From Micractinium sp. NFX-FRZ (Eukaryota; Chlorophyta; Trebouxiophyceae; Chlorellales; Chlorellaceae): a DNA stretch of 64,000 nucleotides. Under the pieces are notes generated by a model. The model was not told the origin of the DNA and made no database searches. It saw nothing but the letters and a program-made list of their open reading frames with translations. The DNA lies in assembly GCA_029339195.1 (NCBI GenBank), contig JAPTJF010000078.1, positions 62,001-126,000 of the forward strand. Direction: 5' to 3'. A program made the translations under genes and the position numbers. Positions 20,609 to 33,900 of the stretch are shown piece after piece (position 1 is the first letter of the stretch; each line of letters starts with the position of its first letter).

Positions 20609-21742
20609 AGTCAGTGTACTGTCTGGGGCCCTCCCCCACATATAGCCTGCCCTGAAACCTACTGCGCCCGGGGCAGCGTGGCGCGCGCGGCCATCGAACT
20701 GCGTCCAACCCGCGGCGCGGTGTGGGATGCAAGCATGCCCCTTGCAGTGGCGCTCCCCCACCCGCTCGCACTACCCCTGTCATCTGCCTGTATACCAAGA
20801 CCACTCGCGGCAGCTCGCTACACACTTCTACCAAGCTGCCACCTCGTTCCCTGTACTGCCAGCTGCACATACCAGTACCCCTACTGCATGATCTGAACCT
20901 GCCCCTCACCTGTAGCTGCCCAGCTGTGCCACCTGCATTGCTTCAAGTGCCCCCCTGTCTGCGGCTCCACCGACCTGTGTGGGTCCTGTGTTACTTGTAC
21001 TGGTCCCAGCCCTCCCTGCCTCCTCTTCTTGTGTGCCCTGCCATGCAAACCGCAGTGCACCCTCCCTACCGCTCGACACGCCACTCTTTGCTACTCTCCT
21101 TCTTTCCTGATTTTCTTCAGCACTGCCTGTCCTGCAGCATTCATTTCCTGTCGCACCCACCATGCGTCCGCGTGTTCTACCGTAGCCCCTCCCCTTGTAT
21201 GGTCTAGGCCGGGCAGGCGCTTTTTACCAGCTGGCCCTCCCCGCTTGATAGAATAACCGTGTAACTCCAGATGGGTGCTTCTGTTATGTGATATATACTC
21301 ATACAGTTCTTTCTATAATGACACAGTAAGTGTTGCCACAAGGTCGACCAGCACTGATGCTTCCCCGTGCTGGCATCGCTGGCAGGAGACGCGGCCGACA
21401 GCACGGCGCACGGCCGCAGGCGCAAAACTTTAGGTGCTTGAAGCGGGTGCGCGACAGTGGTAGGTTGACATGCCCGCCGGCAACGGAGAGAGTGGGCGCA
21501 TAGGGGGGATAGCATTAGGCATTTCACGAGGTGTGGGGGCTAAAATAATTCGAGGCAAGGGATGCACCTGTCGCTGCCGCTGTCATGTTGTGGCTGCAAT
21601 GTGCGCACACACAGTGTCGCAGGCAGCGCGCATAGCGGGGCGGCGCCACCGTGGGCAGGACTTGATTCAAGTGTCGCCGACCGGAAATTGAATGCCTTCG
21701 CTTCTATCTTTCGGCATCGACAGTTTCAGGAGCTCCGCAGCC
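20609..21742. other. intergenic: LON protein A 3' UTR and F-box/LRR A promoter
   Basis: The first ~600 bp are pyrimidine-rich and lead to a TGTAA element at 21260-21264 in a local AT-rich patch (21240-21330), a probable 3' end. The remainder is likely the promoter of the F-box gene. No coding exon is supported. Confidence 0.45.
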
Positions 21743-23747
21743 ATGCCGCAAGCCCCAACCGCCTTGGAGGGTGCACCCGGGCTGTGGGACCTGCCCGTGG
21801 TGCTGCTGGAGGCCATCTTGCTGCTGCTGCCGCTGAAACTCAGGTGGGGCAACGCTGGCTGGGCGCGCCGGATGGGTCCCGGGCGCCTGGGCGCCCCGCC
21901 AGCCAACGCACCGGCACCGAGCACCGCCGTTCACGCTGGCGCCGGCGCCCCTGCCCGGCCAGCGACTGTCCAATTAACCAAACACTTTACCCACCCACGC
22001 CATGCAGGGCGCGCTTCACCACCACTTGCAAGGCGGCGCGGCAGCTGGGGGTGGCCAACAGCACGCTGTGGGGCACGCTGGAGACCGACAGCCTTGGGCG
22101 GCAGCAGAGCCTGTGCCTGTTGCGCTGGCTGGCTGCTGCCTGCCGTGGCATTGTCAAGCTGGAGGCGTCAATGCTATTCCAGAAGGTCATGCCGACACGC
22201 CAGCTGTTCGCGGGCGTTACTATGCAGGCAGCAACACTGGAGATCTTGGAGCTCAGGTGGGTGCTGGCGCTTTGGTGGGTGCTGGCGCTATGTGGGTGCT
22301 GGCGTCTGCTTGGCCAACCTTCTGGGTTGTGCCATTGCTGGCATTGACTGCGTGCAACATGCATGACCTGCTGTCTACGTTTCCCATCCCCAAACCTTAT
22401 TGCCGACTAAACAGCACCCATGTCTTGGCCCTCCCTGCAGTGTGCCCGACGCGCCCCTCTCCCTGTGCGGCAGCTGGCTGTCCCAGCTGCGAAAGCTGCA
22501 CCACCTGGAGGTGGCAGCGCGCGGCCTGGAGCTGGGCCCCGTCTGCGGCTCTCTGACAGCCCTGCGGGACCTGCACCTCAGCTGCGGCTTTGTTGAAAAG
22601 CACGACAGCTCTCAATCGGAGCTGGAGGTGCTGGCCTGCGCTGTCGTCATTCAATCCGGTGCTATCCCCGCTGGCCTCACCAGCATCAGTTTCACCTTCT
22701 GCTCCCTGCCGGAGCTGCCGCCCGCTGTGGCCGCTGCAGCCAGCAGCCTGCGGGATCTGAGCCTGGACAACTGCTGCACCCAAGCCAGCCTCCTTGCAGA
22801 CGAAGAGTGCGCGCCGGGCATGCAAGCTCTGGGCCAGCTGACAGCGCTGACCACCGTGCGGCTCGTGCGGATGACCATGGCAGCGGTGCCCCCACAGCTG
22901 GCTGCTGCTACTGCGCTGGAGTATTTGGACCTTCACGACACCGAGTTTGGGTGGCAGGCCAGCCTGGCCACCCTGCGCCAGCTTCCCATGCTGGGGATGC
23001 TGAGGCTGCGGTACCCAGAGGCGTGGGAGGGCGAGCCGCAGGAGGCAGGTGTGGCATGCACGGGCGATCTGCCCCACGTGCAGGAGTTGAGCGTCATTGT
23101 GCACCCCGGCTGCGACGTCCAGCGCCTGCCACAGCTTGCGGCGCTGCCGCAGCTGCATCTCCTGGAGATCTCAGCGGGCGCTCTGCTGGCCAGCAGCAAC
23201 ATGCCCTGGCTGCGTGACCTGAACAAGCTTAAGATGATCGCCATCATGTGAGGCTGGCTGTACAATGACCTGCTGATGCGCAGCACAATGCGCAGCTGGC
23301 ACACGTGCTGCGCGCAGGCAGACTGCCCAGCACTGCTCCCGCTGGGCAGGCCTGGTGCGAACGTTTCCTTCTGATCCTTGACAGGAGGGCCCGGGGCGGC
23401 CAGTGCCCTTGTGGATGGGCAGGCGGTGTTTTCTTGCTGGTCTGCACCGCGTAGCGTGCCTGCTTCTCATGGCACCCACCCCGCCTTCCTGCCACCCATT
23501 GTGCAGCCTGCCCGCGCCCGTGGACCAAGCCAGCGACATGGTGGAAAATGGAGTGGGGCCCCTGCTGGCTGTGGCGCAGGAGCTGCCTGCGCTGGGCTCT
23601 ATCTTGCTGGTGGTGCCTGAGGACACGGCGCACCTGTTCTCGAAGGAGCTGCGGGGCAGCTGGCGGAAGGAGCTGGAGGCCGCGCTGCCCGGCCTGGTGT
23701 TGGAGGGCATCCCACTGGCCAGGTGGCACGAGATTTGCAGCACATAG
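21743..23747 (+). CDS. F-box-like leucine-rich-repeat protein A
   Basis: Exons 21743-21843, 22008-22256, 22441-23247 and 23507-23747 give 465 residues. The N terminus GLWDLPVVLLEAILLLLPLKLR..FTTTCKAA is an F-box-like helix set, as found in SCF ubiquitin-ligase receptors. It is followed by irregular leucine-rich repeats (LRDLHLSCGF, LTSISFTFCSLPELP, LEYLDLHDTEFGW). The last exon has a Leu-rich helix around GPLLAVAQELPALGSILLVV. The start at 21743 was chosen because the paralogue at 36329-38269 begins at the equivalent ATG; an upstream in-frame ATG at 21692 would add 17 residues. The substrate is unknown. Intron phases (2,2,2) are identical in both copies. Confidence 0.8.
22254..22305 (+). repeat. 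three tandem copies of the exon 2 donor region, F-box/LRR A
   Basis: GGTGGGTGCTGGCGCT is repeated three times starting at the exon 2 donor. The paralogue shows the same doubling at 37686-37717 (minus strand), so the duplication probably predates the gene duplication. Confidence 0.75.
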
Positions 23748-24146
23748 ACTCACGTGCTGAGCTTGCGGGCAGCTGAGATGCTGCAGGTGTGGCTGTTGCG
23801 ACAGCAAGCGGGACAGTGCAGGGGGGCACGGGGCTCGGTTGCATGGATGCGCCATGGCGGTGTCGCACCGATGTGGCTGGCATGTATTTTGCCCTGATGT
23901 TATTGTGCGTTTAGATTAGACTATAAGACATCAACTGATTATCTGGCATCCTTTTAGAACAGTTCGCACTGACAAGTGTGTGATGTGTGGAGCACTGCCG
24001 AGGGAAGGCTGGGTACCCGCTGGCGGGGGCGACACCTGGCAAACATGTTCCTCCACAGCAGTTCGCGCCTCCTGTGTTTGTGTGTCAGTTACATCGACGC
24101 GTTGCAGAACCTGCGCACTGTTGTGTAAGCGCGCTCCGACACAGAA
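23748..24146. other. intergenic: F-box/LRR A 3' UTR and LON protein B promoter
   Basis: About 400 bp between two plus-strand genes. An AT-richer patch at 23885-23960 probably marks the transcript end. No gene is seen. Confidence 0.4.
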
Positions 24147-27100
24147 ATGCTTGCGACTGTGCCGCCAGCGGGACGCCACTTTGCGCCTCCCAAAAGCAGC
24201 AGACATGCTAGAAGATTATGCGCAGCACAACGCGGCGGCAACGAAGCGGCACCAGCTCCTGAGGGCAGCAGCGGCGGTGCTGGCGGCAGCGGCGCAGGAC
24301 GGCCGCTGCCTGCTGGCCTCAGCAGCCGCTCAATGGGCATGAGCGCCAGCATTAAGCATGAGGACACCCAAGCAGAAGCCACCAGTGCAGCAGCAAGCAT
24401 GGGTGCCTTGGCAGGGGCTGAGGAGGCACAGATTGGCAAGTGGGCAGAGCAGTACAAGCACCAGGAGCGGGAGCAGGTGCGGAGGGCTAGCGGACATCTG
24501 GCCACAGGGCTGACTGGGGTCGGAGTAAAGTGCTTTGAACGCCGGATAGCTTACCCCGCAGCACAAACTGTGCCCGCTGCTGCAGGAGGGTGGCGCTGGT
24601 GACGCCGGTATCGGTAGCACCGCTCCCTTCCTCCTGCCCCTCATGACCCTCGCAAAGAGCAAGATGCCCACAGAAAGCGTGCCCCTCCAAATCTTTGAGC
24701 CGCGGTACCGGTGAGAGCATGCACAGAGTGTGGGCAGGGGCTGGGCTGGCGGGCAGGCCCAGTTGATGTCTACACCCAAACTTCACATGCCGGCCTTTTG
24801 CTCGTGGCTGAGACGAGCGGTACGGAAGCATGTGTCGGCAGTGCCAGATGCACGCCACTGCCCCATGCCCTGCCATATGTTGTCCTGCCCTCCTGCCTGC
24901 CTTCTTCTACCTGATGCTGCAGCCTGATGCTCGAACTGGCCCTCCGACAATGCACGGTAACTGGCCGTGCATCGCGTTCATCTTGCACTCACATGGACCC
25001 CCCTCCTTCCTGCAGCCTCATGTTCAAGCTGGTCAACCAGAGCCGCAGTCGCCGATTTGGGGTCGTGCTGGCAGACAAGAGCAACGGGGTGATGGAGAGC
25101 GGTGAGGAGGCGGCCGGCGGGGAGGGGCACGGCCGGCGGGTGGGGGTGGCAGGATGCTGTCAGCCAACTGACCGGTCATCGTGCATACAGAGTGTGATGT
25201 CACACCCGGCTCCGCCCCGCCCTGCCAGCTGCCGCTACATGGGTGGGTGCTGGTTGTATCTAGCTGGCACAGGCGAAGCTGATTCTCTAATGAAGTTTCA
25301 GCATGCTCTGCCACGTGGTTGCCTCCCGCCTCCCGCCCCCGCCCCGTTGCCCTGCGTGGCCCCACCACCCCCTGCCCTGCCTGCCCCGCTGCAGTGGGTG
25401 CGCTGTGCGAGCTGACTCATTTCGTGACGGTGCCCGAGCGGCGCCGGCTGTTCATCAATGCCCGCGTGATTGGCCGCTTCCAGACGGAGCAGGTGGTCTC
25501 TGACAAGCCCTTCCTCACAGGTGCAGTAGGGCTCGGCCGCCGTATGGTCGTGGGTGCTGGTGGGTGCCGCCGTATGATGCGCGTGCTGGGCGCTGGGAGC
25601 TGCTGACATGGCTTTGAACGCTCTGCATGCACAGTGTGCACGGCTGCCTCTGAGCAGTCTGGCTGCCGCCCTCGCAACCTCGCCTTCCCACCCCTCCTGG
25701 GGCACGCCCCCTTGCTCTGATGACCAGCCGCTTCATGTTCCCGCCGTTGCACATCTAGTGTGAACACTCCTGCCTCCATGCGCGCCTGATTCCTACGCTC
25801 CGGCCCTCTCAAACCACCCGGCCTCCCCCTCTGCAGTGATGGGCAGCCGGTACAGCGACCACGAGCCACAGGAGCTGTCTGAGCAGCTGCAGCTGGGGGC
25901 GCTGGAGATGAGGGTGTGGCAGGTGCGTGGGGCAAAGCAGGGGGGTGGGGGAGTCTGCTGCGCTGTGCCGTGCCATGCTGTGCTCAAGTCTTTGAGCCAC
26001 GCTGTACTTTGCCGTCAGCTGCACCAATTGGTTGGTTCGACACAGCAGCCAGCGGTTCGCCGCAACAGCAGCTGATCGGCCGTGTGCACACAGCTTCCCC
26101 AGCACCGAGCGCCTGTTTGCCTGCTTGCCTGCCTGCGCTTCATGCCTGCCTACAGACGATGCAGGAGGTGCGGCAGCTGGCCAGCAAGCTGTTTGTCAAG
26201 GGAGGCAACAAGCTGGGTGAGTGGAAACAGAGGCGCAGGGCTGGTCTAGTCGTTACAGCTTTTCACATCCCCAACAGGATACAACAAAGCAGAGGCGCAG
26301 GGCTGGCCCACGCAATTCCCTGGGCGCCGCTAGTGCAGGCGGGCGGGCAGGGCAGTGAGGCATAATAGGCATGCGGAGTTGCTGGGCACAGCCCAGGGGC
26401 CGATGTCATCTGCCCCAAAAATCTTGTAGCCGCGCTTCCCTTTTGTCACATCCCTCCTCCCTCTGCCAGAAAGATGCAGTCGTGACTGTCAGGTTGGAGC
26501 AAAACCTTGATTGCGTCACTTGACAAACACACACGCACTCCTCTTCCCCACCCCCTGTGTGGCCCCACCAACCAGGCAACGAGATCTTCAGCTTGGAGGT
26601 GCGGCGGTGGAGCCCCGACGGGCAGGCGCGCGCCGAGGTGCCCACGGCGGCGGGGGCCGACCCCACCCTCATGCGCATGGTGCAGCTGGCGGGGCTGCTG
26701 GGGGAGGAGGACACGATGGGGGAGCGCACAACAGAGTACCTGTGCTCAGGTGGGAGGCATTGCTCACGACATGGGCGCTGTGGTTTGCGCCGAACCGGTT
26801 GTTTCTTCTGCTTGGAATAACTGGCAAAGGCGTGAATGGGCTGGGAGTGTGGATGGTGTGGCGCGGGCGGGGCTGCTGGGGGAGGCCCCCAGATGGCATG
26901 TGCTCCCGCACACCAACCCATGTTTGTTTCTGGCCCTCAGCTTTCTTCCTGACACGCCCCCCCCACGCATGCTTGCAGACGCATTGCGCCAGGTGGGCGA
27001 GGCGGAGCGGCGGGAGCGGTTCAGCTTTGCCCTGGCGCGCACCCTGGACTTTGAGCCGCACCGCCTGCAGGACCTGCTGTACTGCCAGGTGGGTTGGGTT

Positions 27101-27454
27101 GTACTGCCGTACAGGTGGACGCTGTCGTGCTGCTTGGTGGCCGGCCTGCTCCCTGAGCTTTGAGCAGCATGCCTGCGCAACCTGTTGTACTGCCGGGTGG
27201 GTTGGGTTGTACTGCAGTGCAGGTGGCATGCACCCTGAGCTCTGAGCTGCACCGCCTGCTGTACTGCCCTACAAAGTACTGCAGGCTTAGCGGGACTGTT
27301 CGCATTGCTAGCCCAACCCTCGCCCAGCACACCCACCCACGTTCCCGCGTTACTGCTGCAGGACACGGCGGAGCGGCTGCGGGCGGCAGAGGAGCTGATC
27401 CTGGAGGGGCGGAACTACCTGGCGGCACGCTCCACCCTCAGAGACATGTTTTGA
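24147..27454 (+). CDS. plastid LON N-terminal (substrate-binding) domain protein B
   Basis: Exons 24147-24476, 24562-24710, 25016-25101, 25395-25520, 25837-25922, 26156-26216, 26576-26749, 26979-27088 and 27362-27454 give 404 residues. It is a paralogue of the protein at 17545-20608 and keeps the canonical LON-domain motif VPLQIFEPRYRLMFKLV, then VGALCELTHFVTVPERRRLF and NARVIGRFQTEQVV. No ATPase or protease domain follows; instead there is an Arg/Glu-rich helical C terminus (ERRERFSFALARTLDFEPHRL). The first ~60 residues look like a transit peptide. Exon 2 is split from exon 3 at R|L, where paralogue A has no intron. TGTAA signals lie at 27790 and 27802. The biochemical role is unknown. Confidence 0.85.
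24913..24953 (+). repeat. echo of LON protein B exon 3 start with acceptor
   Basis: CTGCAG followed by CCTGATGCTCGAACTGG mirrors the real acceptor and exon start (CTGCAG, CCTCATGTTCAAGCTGG) 95 bp downstream. Confidence 0.8.
27149..27270 (+). repeat. two tandem echoes of LON protein B exon 8 end
   Basis: Copies at 27149-27223 and 27230-27270 repeat the end of exon 8 (encoding TLDFEPHRLQDLLYCQ) and, in the first copy, its donor GGTGGGTTGGGTTGTACTG. The frame is broken by small indels and TGA codons. Confidence 0.9.
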
Positions 27455-27968
27455 GGGCAAGGCAGGCAGGCAGGCAGTACATTATTGGGCGACGGGTCCA
27501 CAGGCGGACAAAGTGACGCTTGAAAGCACTCTCTCCTCTGTCGAAGCTTCGACGACTCTCAAGATGTTGTGTGAGGGCAGGGGGCGAGCCCTGTGTTGCG
27601 CGGCACATGCCAGCGTGCTGCGCAGGCAACGCTGCGACCAGCCTTTATGTTGTGTTCACACAGCGCGCGCAGCGTGTGCTTTGAAAAGTGCGGCGGGAGG
27701 GCGGTGCGCCCGCCCCTTGAAATCTCCAAGTGGAGGAGTCGGCAGCACAAAAGAATGAATCGACATCAGGCAGCGTTGCAGTGACACAGTGTAAACAAAC
27801 ATGTAATGCTGCCGTCCACAGCGGCCTGGAACCCGGCCAAAGCGAGAACTGGTTCCGAGGTGCGGGCACGCCATCTGCTGTGCTGCCATCCGCCCCTGCT
27901 CAGGTCCGATCCCTCTCGCAGCCTTGCCAGCACGCCTATCTCGTCTCGCCAGCTCCCGAGCGCTCCTT
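27455..27968. other. convergent intergenic region between LON protein B and cycloartenol synthase
   Basis: Both stop codons face this region. Plus-strand TGTAA elements at 27790 and 27802 serve the LON gene. No exon pattern was found. Confidence 0.45.
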
Positions 27969-30900
27969 TCACTTCTGCCCCAGCACCTTGCTGCGGTACT
28001 CTCCCAGAGCCCATATGGGGAAGATGTTGCTGCAGGGTGGGGTGGGTGGGGACGGGGGTGTGCCTGTTGTGTGAGGGGAGGCTGATGGGGAGCAGGCATA
28101 ACTAACGATTGGCTGTGGGCTAGAAAAGCCGACATCGATGGAAGCTCTGGACAAGCCTTGGTTAAAGCCCTCCGCAGGTTGGCGCGGGGTATCGTGCACG
28201 CAAGTGCGGGCCCACACCCCCAACCGCATCCATCAACCCGCACCTCCCTTGGGGTGCCTGAGTCCTGTTACAACCCACCGGTAGTTGGCGTAGGTGATCA
28301 TGCAGTTGCGGTTGAACACGCCGCTGATGTGCTGCTGCGGCCAGTCGCCGCTCGCCTCCTGCGGCACGTGGCGGTGGGGAGAGTCGGGACGTTGGTGGCG
28401 GCACGTTGGCGGGTGGGCCAGGAAGCGGTGGCACAGGAGATAGCCGCGAGGGGGGCTATGCCAAGCACACGTGCGCGCTGGTACCCTGCGCACTAGCATA
28501 ACCGCAGCCCTGCATCCCCCACAGCTTTGCCCACGCACATCGACACAGCATGGCTGACGCGAGCAGCACCTGCTCAGACACAGTTGCCGGCAGATGAGGC
28601 AGCGGGCTTGTGCCTGCTGCCCACCCCACCCACTAGTAGGGCCCATACACACACCACTCTGATCAGCTGCCCCCCACCCGCACAGACCTGCAGGCGGATG
28701 AGGCAGCGTGCGGCTGCGTCCAGCGGCTTGCGGTCGATTTCGTGGTACCCGGCAGCCAGCAGCGACAGCAGCGCCCAGGCCGTGTTCACCGCGTGCGACT
28801 GCTCCCCAGGAAGCTGGCTGTACACCTGCGCGTACCGTGGGGAGGGAGGGAGGTGGGATGGTAATCGTGTGTGGTGATGTGTGCGCTGGCGTAGGAAGGG
28901 AGGTCAGAGCAAACCAGGGCTGCAGTCGAGTGCAGGGGCAGGCGGCGTGGCCCGAGCCCAGCTGTCACCCCCCCTGCCCATAAACTTGCCCCGGACACTG
29001 AGCGAAACTCTGCCTACACCCTTAACAACAAAACAAACAAACAACACAAGTCATGCCCATGCCGCCTCCGCTTACAAAACCCTGGTCCTGGCCGCTCAGT
29101 AGCTCTCCCCCCTGCCTTGCCCTCTCTCGCCCTGCCACCCCATACGCTCCCCTTCACTCACTCCTGCCTCAACCATACACCCACCCACCCCCGCTTACCC
29201 CGACTCCCCCGTACACGACCGCACACACTCCCCCATACACGCCCCCCGCCCCACCTTGTCCTGGCAACTCAGGTAGCTCTCCCCCCTGCCTTTGCCAAAT
29301 TTCCCCTCCCACGCGTTCCCCAAAACCCAGCCCCTATACGCCCCCGCCCCACCTTGTCCTGGCAGCTCAGGTAGCTCTCCGCCCACCCGCCGTCGGCGCG
29401 CTGCTTGCCCAGCAGGAAGGCGCAGGCGGCCTTGGCCTGCGGGCTGTTGGCCACCCCCTCTCCCACCGCCGCCAGGGCTTCGCAGCCAAACCAGGTGCCG
29501 TAGGTGAAGCACACGCCCCAGTTGCCGTACCAGCTGCCATCGGGGCGCTGGATGCTGCAGGGGCGGGGCAGGAGGGGGTGGAGAGCGCATGTGGGCGGGA
29601 GGTCAGTGGGGCTTTAGGCGGCTGCTGTAGCGGGGGGCAGGGTGCTGCGGCGGGCAGGCGGTGCAGAGGGAAGCAGGGCAGGGCAGGGCAGGAGGAGGGG
29701 CAGGGGGATCAGCATGCTGCCACGTCCGGGTGGCTGGCTGGCGTTCCATGTGCCCGGTGACCCTCCCTTTCTTCTCCGCGCCGCCGCCCCGCGAAGCTTC
29801 ACGCACCTGCCGCTGCTGCTTGCTTGGTGCATGCATGCACCCCGTCTCCCACGCCATCCCATCCCACCACACCACACCTCACTCACCCCCCTGCCCCAGA
29901 CCCCTTGCCTCTTCAGGTACTTCATCCCCCGTCGCAGCGCCTTGCCGATCTCCGCCGCTCGCAGCTGCGGGTAGCGCTGGCGGAAGGCCACCAGTGCGGT
30001 GATGCAGGCGGAGGAGCACTCCACGTGGTTGTAGTCCACAACAATCTCGCCAAACGTCTCGGAGGGGTTGATGATCTGGGGGGGGAAGGTACAGAGATCG
30101 GAAGGGGGAGAGGGGAGTGGGTTGGGTAGTTGTGGTGTGAGGCTGGGTTGCATGTCTGGGTTGCAGGTGTGCGGGCAGGGTGTGGGGGCAGCTGCGGGGC
30201 CATACAGCATGCCCACACTAACCAATACGCCTAACACAGCACGCCCACCTCCAGTATCTCAAACGACCGCTTGTTCTCATAGGTCGCCCACCCCCCGTCG
30301 CTGTTCTGGTAGGACAGGATGACGTTGACGCAGTCGCCCAGGCGGTCCTCGGGGATGGGAGGTCCCACAAGCTTGGCGTCCATCTGCACGGGTGGAAGAG
30401 AGCGAAATGAGAACAGTTGGGTTGAAGGGCTGAAGAAGGTGGGGAGTGACGTACAGTGTAATCAGCCCTGGGGAATGTCGAGTCCACCTTGGCGTCCAGC
30501 TGCGGCACTGTGTGAGCCAAGGGGGAGAAGAGCAGGAGGGAGCCACAGGGGTGCAAATGTGCAAGAGGGGGCGCATGCCTGGAAGTTTGCGCCAGGCAGC
30601 GGGAGAAGGCACAGGCCAGTGCAGTGCAGCGCCTGCGCTGGACACCAGGGAGCGGGACCGGCAAAGTCTGGGCCGCCGCAGGGGGCAGCCCCCCACGCCC
30701 AACCCGGCCTTCCGTGCGCTACATTGCAGCGTGCGGCTCAGATCTGCATTCCATATGCTCAAACATGCGCCTGCTGGTGTCACCCGTGCCCACCTTTGCC
30801 AGGGTGAGGGCTGCCTTGAGGCCCTCCGAAGTGCAGTCGGAGATAGGCCAGCCGTGGTCCCGGGTGGAGAAGGGCCAGGCGCCCTTGCTGATGTGGCGGT

Positions 30901-33900
30901 AGTACTCGGCCAGCGGCTGCTGCGCCTCCTCAACCACCTGCGGTAGGGGTACCATGGCATTGGAAGGACAGTGGGTGTGGGAAGGGTTTCATTGGCGCAT
31001 GCTGACGTGGCGGTCATGGGCCCCCCGCCTCGCTGATGCGCCTCTTCAACCACCTGCGGAAACCAACCAAGCAGGCCCGCTGGCATGCCGGCCTTTCTAG
31101 CTCTGGCACATGCATGCCGCCCGCCTCCCCGCACAGACCACTGCCTCCAGCAAAGCCACAACGCGCCGCCTCGCCCCTCCCCACCTGCGACGCGCAACAC
31201 CCAATACACCACACGAACCAGCGTCGCCAGCAATGCGCCACATCACGCCGCCCCACCCCCTCTGCCCCACCTGCGACTTTTCAATGTAGTCGTGTGCCGA
31301 GCGCAGGCAGGCGGTGAACTCGCGGGCCAGCGAGCCAGTGGAGGCGATGGCCTGCACAGAGCACACGTGGATGGGGTGGGAGGGAGGTGAGGAAGGGCAG
31401 AGCGCGGATGCTGGTTGGTGGGGGGTGCAGACGGCAATGCTTGTGGGCGGCACGCCGAGCGGCAGCACCACCCGCCGGGTTAGCTGGCTGGAAGGCTGTG
31501 GAACCTGCCTTCCAGTGCTGGCAGCCCGCCCGGCAGCGGTGGGCAGCACCTGTCCTGTACCCGGCACCGTCCCAGCTCACTTCCACCTGCCTCCACCCAC
31601 CCCCTGTCCCTACCCGTATTCTGCCCACCCCTCCCCTTCGTCCCACTCGTCCCTCTCATCCCCACCTATCCATCCATCCACCCGCCCACCCACCCACCTG
31701 CACCGCAAAGGCCGTGTCCCACAGCTGGCTGCCGTTGTACCCCTGCATCTTCATGCCGTCCTCAGCCACCCACAGGTAGTCAAACAGGCTGGGGCGGGGA
31801 GGGAGAGGGGGGAGGAGGGGCGGGAGGGATATGTGAGGTTGGATGGGCGCGCCCGCAGTGGATCCAATGGATGACAGCTGGGGAGGGCCACAGTGTTGCG
31901 CACCCCACAGCGCGGCTTGCCCTCCAGCGCAACACCATTGCATGCAATCCGAGCGACACCGACCCAACAGCCCGAACCTGGTAATGCCGGGTCAGGCCCA
32001 GGCCATCATGTGTGCCCCCTCAGCGCAGAGCCAGCTCAGCCGGGGTGCCAGCTCAGCGCTGCGCCAGCTCACCGCGGGATGTGGCGCTTGAACGCCTCCG
32101 AGTCGGGATCCTCCAGCCAGCAGCACAGCATGTTGAGCACCTTGTTCACGGGGCCGATGTCGATGTACCGCGTGTTCTCGTCCTGTGCGACACAAGAGGG
32201 CAGAAGAAGACGGAAGTGAAGGCGGGTGTGAGTAAGGTGAGCAGTCTAGTGGCGGGCCCAACGTGTGGCGCCGGTGCAGTTGTGGGTTTCCCAAACATGG
32301 GTTTCCCAAACAAAAAGCCTGCTGTATGTGCTTCATGCGCTCTGCCAATGCCCCACCATCATAGATTGTTCTAATAGATTGTTCTAATACATTGTTCTGA
32401 TCATTACGCGCAGTGTGGACCACAGGCAGGGGGGCGGGCGCACCTCGTAGTGTATGTGCTTCATGCACTCTGCCAGCGCCGTCTTGCGCAGCCGGGAGCC
32501 CAGCAGCAGCGGCTCCGCCTGGGGCAGCGAGAGAGGGGTGTGGAGGGAGTGAGGAGTGGGGAGGGAGAGAAGAGTGAAGAGTGGAAGGGCAGGGAATGAG
32601 AGGGAGGGATTTAAGGAGTAATGGGGCCAGGCACAGCAGCTGTGCCCGGTCATTTCAAGCAGGGCGGTGCCACGGGCCGCTACACATCCAGCACCAGTGA
32701 CTGTGACCAGGTGGCATATCAGCAACACAACCAGTGACAGCAGGGCAGCGTGCCCGATCAGCTGGCATGCGCACCTTGTAGAGCGTCCACCACAGTATGT
32801 CCTGGATGAGGGGGTGCGGGTAGTACAGGTCCTCCTTGGCACACGCATTCCTGAGCAGGCACAGGGAGGGAGGGAGGGGTAAGAAAGGGATGTCGTCCTG
32901 TCACAGGCAGATACACCACTGGTGAATGGCACACGTGAAGCTTGTGGGGGTAGGTACAGGTCAAGGGCTCCTCGGCGCACGCACTCCTGCGGAGCAAAGC
33001 TAGAGGGGAAGAAGGGAGGGCTGGCGGCCCGTCAGGGGAAGATGGGTGCGCAGGCAGGAGGTAGTATGGGCCATGACGGCACAGTGCTCACCTGGCCTTG
33101 CTCCAGTCAACGTCGCCCACACACACCCAACACAGCTTCCCCCAGTCTGTGCCTCTGTATTGACCTGGCCTTCCAGACGATGCCGCCCACCCACACCCAA
33201 CGCAGCTTCCCCTCTCCTTCCCCCAACCTGTGCCTCTGTGTTTGTCTGGCCTTGTCCCAAAACTTTCTTGGGGTTGCCGCACATCAACCCCAAGACTTCG
33301 GTTAACCTGGCCTCTTCTTTCCCACCCACCTGGCCTTGTTCCAATCGATGTCCCCGTAGGGCAGCGGGTACAGCTCCTGGCGCAGCGCCTCGGTGAGCGG
33401 GGAGGGCGTGGCGGTGGCGCGCCGCCCGTACGCGTAGCTCATGGGCAGGTAGACCTGGGGGCGGGGTGTGAGATGTACAAGGCAGGGGTGATGGTGGCAG
33501 AGAGCAAGGGGGAAAGACAGGCAGAAGGCGGCAAACACGATGTGTGCGCGTCAACTCGTGGGCACGTGGACCTGCAGGCAAGGTGTGCAAAGGAAGGTAT
33601 GAGCATGGTTGAGGTTCAAGTGTCTCTATGCAGGCAGACCTGCAGCGGGAGTTGGGGATGCACAGGCCCCAGCTCGGCAGGTGGGCGTGTTGCATCTTGC
33701 GAGTGGACGGGGTGTGCCAGCGGCATCACAGCACAGCACGGCACAGCACGGCACAGCATTGCTGCAGCACAGAAGCCCAAGTTCCTCGGCCCACATACTA
33801 TACCACCCGAATCACATCCTTCACGAGTTAGCAACCCTAACAATACATGGTGGCCAGCACACATCCCCAGCCGCCGGGCCCAACCCCCGCCCTGCCTTAC

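Noticed and set aside
29885..29910. GT donor for cycloartenol synthase exon 13
   Set aside because: Both nearby GT sites end in phase 0 while the next exon needs phase 2; the GC donor restores frame and family sequence.
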